Shown here: one piece after another, positions 5,886-7,266 of the stretch
How positions within the stretch are numbered: position 1 is the first letter of the stretch
Layout of the letters: the number at the start of each line of letters is the position of its first letter
From: an uncultured Ruminococcus sp.
Lineage (GTDB): Bacteria > Bacillota > Clostridia > Oscillospirales > Ruminococcaceae
Length of the DNA stretch: 7,266 bases
Assembly: GCA_946186215.1 (NCBI GenBank)
Contig: CAMHMM010000094.1
Location: 1 to 7,266, forward strand
Reading direction: 5' to 3'
Translations under genes and position numbers: made by a program
Notes under the pieces: generated by a model
What the model saw: only the letters and a program-made list of their open reading frames with translations
What the model was told of the DNA's origin: nothing
The model's database searches: none

Positions 5886-5898
5886 CGGCGAAACGCCG
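5886..5898. other. Short GC hairpin between the promoter and repeat copy 2
   Basis: CGGCG (5886-5890) and CGCCG (5894-5898) form a perfect 5-bp stem with an AAA loop. It sits between the repeat anchor and the -35 box of the minus-strand promoter. The position matches that of the GC-rich tandem at 1694-1717 in copy 1, although the sequence is different. Confidence 0.4.
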
Positions 5899-5948
5899 CA
5901 GTTACCCACGCTCTCTTTTGAGATGAAACGCTCATTTGAAGCTCGGAG
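5898..5948 (-). repeat. Intergenic repeat, copy 2, upstream of the split-barrel promoter
   Basis: Read on the minus strand this is CTCCGAGCTTCAA, 28 bases, GGGTAACTGC, the same anchors and spacing as at 1632-1682. Relative to the gene it precedes, it has the same orientation as copy 1. Its edge is 23 bases from the -35 box. From 5949 to 6000 I see only A/T-rich sequence with no gene. Confidence 0.75.
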
Positions 5949-6000
5949 CTATAATGAAAACGCCATTTTAGGTTTGACCACACTAATAATGCTAATGTTT

Positions 6001-6050
6001 GCCGCCCCTGAAAGGGGAGGTGCCGAGCATAGCGAGGCGGAGGGGTTGGT
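6001..6050. repeat. GC-rich double-hairpin element resembling dispersed gut-Clostridia repeats
   Basis: CCCCT-GAA-AGGGG (6005-6017) makes a tight hairpin. A second stem (6022-6038) pairs GCC with GGC and GC with GC around an ATA loop, with tandem G-A mismatches between them. A GGAGGGGTTGG tail follows. Elements with this CCCCT...AGGGGAGGTG...GAGGGGTTG layout recur in intergenic DNA of gut Clostridia, as far as I remember; only one copy is in this window. It lacks an obvious open reading frame. Confidence 0.5.
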
Positions 6051-6182
6051 TATGGCACATCTAAGATCCGGAGCTTTTACACCTGCTATCAGCTGAACCA
6101 CTTATTTTTAGTTATATGCAACAACATGGCACGATAATTCGTCCGCAATAATGTACATATATACAAATTCACCGCAAGTGTA

Positions 6183-6211
6183 TTGACAAGCGGGCATATA
6201 TATGATATATT
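6183..6211 (+). promoter_or_regulatory. Sigma-A promoter of the tetR unit
   Basis: TTGACA at 6183-6188, a 17-bp spacer and TATATT at 6206-6211, with TGA before the -10 box (extended -10). The predicted transcript start is near 6218. The stretch 6051-6182 upstream holds no gene or structure that I can support. Confidence 0.82.
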
Positions 6212-6246
6212 GAATACATATTCAGTGAACGAAAATTCAATGAACG
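6211..6246 (+). promoter_or_regulatory. Operator-like palindrome cluster at the tetR promoter
   Basis: TGAATA-CA-TATTCA (6211-6224) is a perfect 6-bp inverted repeat that covers the last base of the -10 box and the likely transcript start. It is followed by TTCAGTGAACG (6221-6231) and TTCAATGAACG (6236-6246), which repeat each other with one change at a 15-bp period; each contains the palindrome TTCA-N-TGAA. Their placement is ideal for repression by the TetR protein encoded directly downstream, but binding is inferred. Confidence 0.6.
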
Positions 6247-6259
6247 CGAGGCAAGTGAA

Positions 6260-6829
6260 ATGACACGCAAGGAACAGAAGGAACAGCGGCAGAAGCAGAT
6301 AATGATGAAGGCGCTTGAGCTGTTTGTAGCAAAGGGATTTCTCGAAACAAAGATATCCGATATCGCAGGCGAGCTCGGGATCAGCGTGGGGCTGCTTTTC
6401 CACTATTATGAATCAAAGGAACAGCTTTGCAAAGAGCTTGTGCAGATGGGAGCGCTCATGGCGAAAAAGCCTGAAATGCTCGAATATTCCAGACCTATGG
6501 AATATTTTGAAAGAACTCTCGACGGCATGTTTCTCACAGCGAATGCCGATCCGATGATCTTCAGGATGTTTGTGCTGATGAATCAGGCGAGAAAACAGGG
6601 AATGCCCGAGGAGATACGCAGCATAGCCCTCACCACTGATCAGATGGAATTTTCCGCAAGGGTGATCGAACAGGGGCAGGCGGACGGCACTATCAGACAG
6701 GGAGATCCGATGTCGCTGTCATTTACATTCTGGTGCTGTGTACAGGGCATCATGGAGCAGCACCTGATAACACCGGAGATACCGCTCCCCGACAGGGAAT
6801 GGCTTTTAGATATACTCAGAAACAAGTAA
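6260..6829 (+). CDS. TetR/AcrR-family transcriptional regulator
   Basis: A 189-residue DNA-binding repressor-type protein. The N-terminal domain has the family pattern: a basic start (TRKEQKEQRQKQ), helix 1 MKALELFVAKGF (residues 16-27), then the helix-turn-helix TKISDIAGELGISVGLLFHYYESKEQL (30-56) in which Gly40 marks the turn and LLFHYY the recognition end. The rest (about 60-189) is the helical ligand and dimer domain, rich in Met and aromatic residues, with two adjacent Cys in FWCCVQG; its ligand cannot be predicted. The ATG has GAGG (6248-6251) 8 nt upstream. The gene has its own promoter overlapped by palindromes, which suggests autoregulation. The FAD oxidoreductase gene begins 32 bases after its stop, and is probably part of the regulated unit. 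Confidence 0.93.
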   Translation: MTRKEQKEQRQKQIMMKALELFVAKGFLETKISDIAGELGISVGLLFHYYESKEQLCKELVQMGALMAKKPEMLEYSRPMEYFERTLDGMFLTANADPMIFRMFVLMNQARKQGMPEEIRSIALTTDQMEFSARVIEQGQADGTIRQGDPMSLSFTFWCCVQGIMEQHLITPEIPLPDREWLLDILRNK

Positions 6830-6861
6830 ACAACAGATAAGCATTGAAAGGATAGATCATA

Positions 6862-7266
6862 ATGAAAAAGGTAATAATAATCGGCGGCGGCATAGGCGGT
6901 CTTTCAGCAGGAATTTACGCACTCAAGGCAGGCTTTGAGGCTGAGATATACGAAAAAAATCCCGTAGCGGGCGGCGAATGCATGGGCTGGAACAGAAAGG
7001 GCTGCCATATCGACAACTGCATCCACTGGCTCACCGGCACAGACGAGAGCACAGGGCTCTGGCAGGTATGGAACACTATGGGCGCTATCGACAAGGACAC
7101 ACCCTATGCAAACACCAGCAAGTTTTACACCTCCACATACAACGGCAAAGAAGCCACACTCTGGAATGATCTGGACAAGACAGAAAAGGAGCTCATTGCA
7201 ATATCTCCCGAGGATGAGGAAGAAATAAAGAAATTCATTGAATATACACGCTATGCTGAAAGCTGT
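6862..7266 (+). CDS. CrtI/phytoene desaturase-like FAD-dependent oxidoreductase, N-terminal part (runs off the window)
   Basis: The frame opens at ATG 6862 and stays open for 135 codons to the last base, so the C-terminal part is missing. AAAGGA (6847-6852) lies 9 nt upstream. The protein starts with a dinucleotide-binding fold: MKKVIIIGGGIGGLSAGIYA with the GxGxxG glycines at residues 8, 10 and 13, then the acidic strand end EIYEKN (Glu31), which typically binds the FAD ribose. NPVAGGECMGW and the following IDNCIHWLTGT match the start of NAD(P)/FAD amine-oxidase and phytoene-desaturase-type enzymes common in Clostridia. The substrate is unknown; carotenoid synthesis is not implied, since such proteins also act on other lipids or are of unknown role. 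It lies 32 bases after tetR and is likely cotranscribed with it. Confidence 0.88.
   Translation, partial: MKKVIIIGGGIGGLSAGIYALKAGFEAEIYEKNPVAGGECMGWNRKGCHIDNCIHWLTGTDESTGLWQVWNTMGAIDKDTPYANTSKFYTSTYNGKEATLWNDLDKTEKELIAISPEDEEEIKKFIEYTRYAESC

Noticed and set aside
5822..6099. The 9-mer AGCTGAACC at 5822-5830 and 6091-6099 as a possible target-site duplication around an inserted element
   Set aside because: One 9-base match within about 270 bases is not strong evidence, there are no terminal inverted repeats next to it, and the interval includes the functional minus-strand promoter.
6089..6403. A 104-codon minus-strand frame with hydrophobic stretches
   Set aside because: It overlaps the tetR promoter, operator cluster and DNA-binding domain; the apparent membrane segments come from antisense reading.

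Overview
The window looks like chromosomal DNA of a gut-type Clostridia bacterium, probably Ruminococcus or a close Oscillospiraceae relative. This is inferred from the style of the proteins (Ala/Thr/Glu-rich lipoprotein linker, cytoplasmic GH43 enzyme, clostridial CorA and methyltransferase types), from strong AGGAG-type ribosome sites, and from near-consensus sigma-A promoters with 17-bp spacers. No phage, transposase, tRNA, rRNA or CRISPR sequence is visible.

Layout. (1) 3-386: the C-terminal end of the ribosome-assembly GTPase RsgA, followed by a long hairpin. (2) 485-1554: a self-contained transcription unit with a perfect TTGACA-N17-TATAAT promoter, a 301-residue putative lipoprotein of unknown function, and a strong Rho-independent terminator. 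(3) 1555-1834: a repeat-bearing intergenic region ending in the promoter of the next unit. (4) 1835-5228: four same-strand genes with short gaps, likely one operon: a cytoplasmic GH43 glycosidase, a CorA-type metal transporter split by a frameshift, a SAM-dependent methyltransferase and a HAD phosphatase. They end at a terminator (5288-5332) that can serve both strands. (5) 5360-5782 on the minus strand: a small FMN-binding split-barrel (pyridoxamine-phosphate-oxidase-like) protein with its own perfect promoter. (6) 5875-6182: a second repeat-bearing intergenic region. (7) 6183-7266: a promoter with an operator-like palindrome cluster, a TetR-family regulator and the start of a CrtI/phytoene-desaturase-like FAD oxidoreductase that runs off the window.

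How the parts work together. The GH43 unit may join use of imported plant-wall oligosaccharides with housekeeping functions, but its four genes do not form one recognisable pathway. The TetR gene and the FAD oxidoreductase form a plausible self-regulated pair.

The three points most worth a second look are: a diverged repeat that lies in the same orientation just upstream of two separate promoters (1632-1682 and 5898-5948); the frameshift at a run of five C in the corA-like gene; and the cluster of TGAA/TTCA palindromes between the tetR -10 box and its start codon. I do not see convincing evidence for a wholly new multi-gene system.
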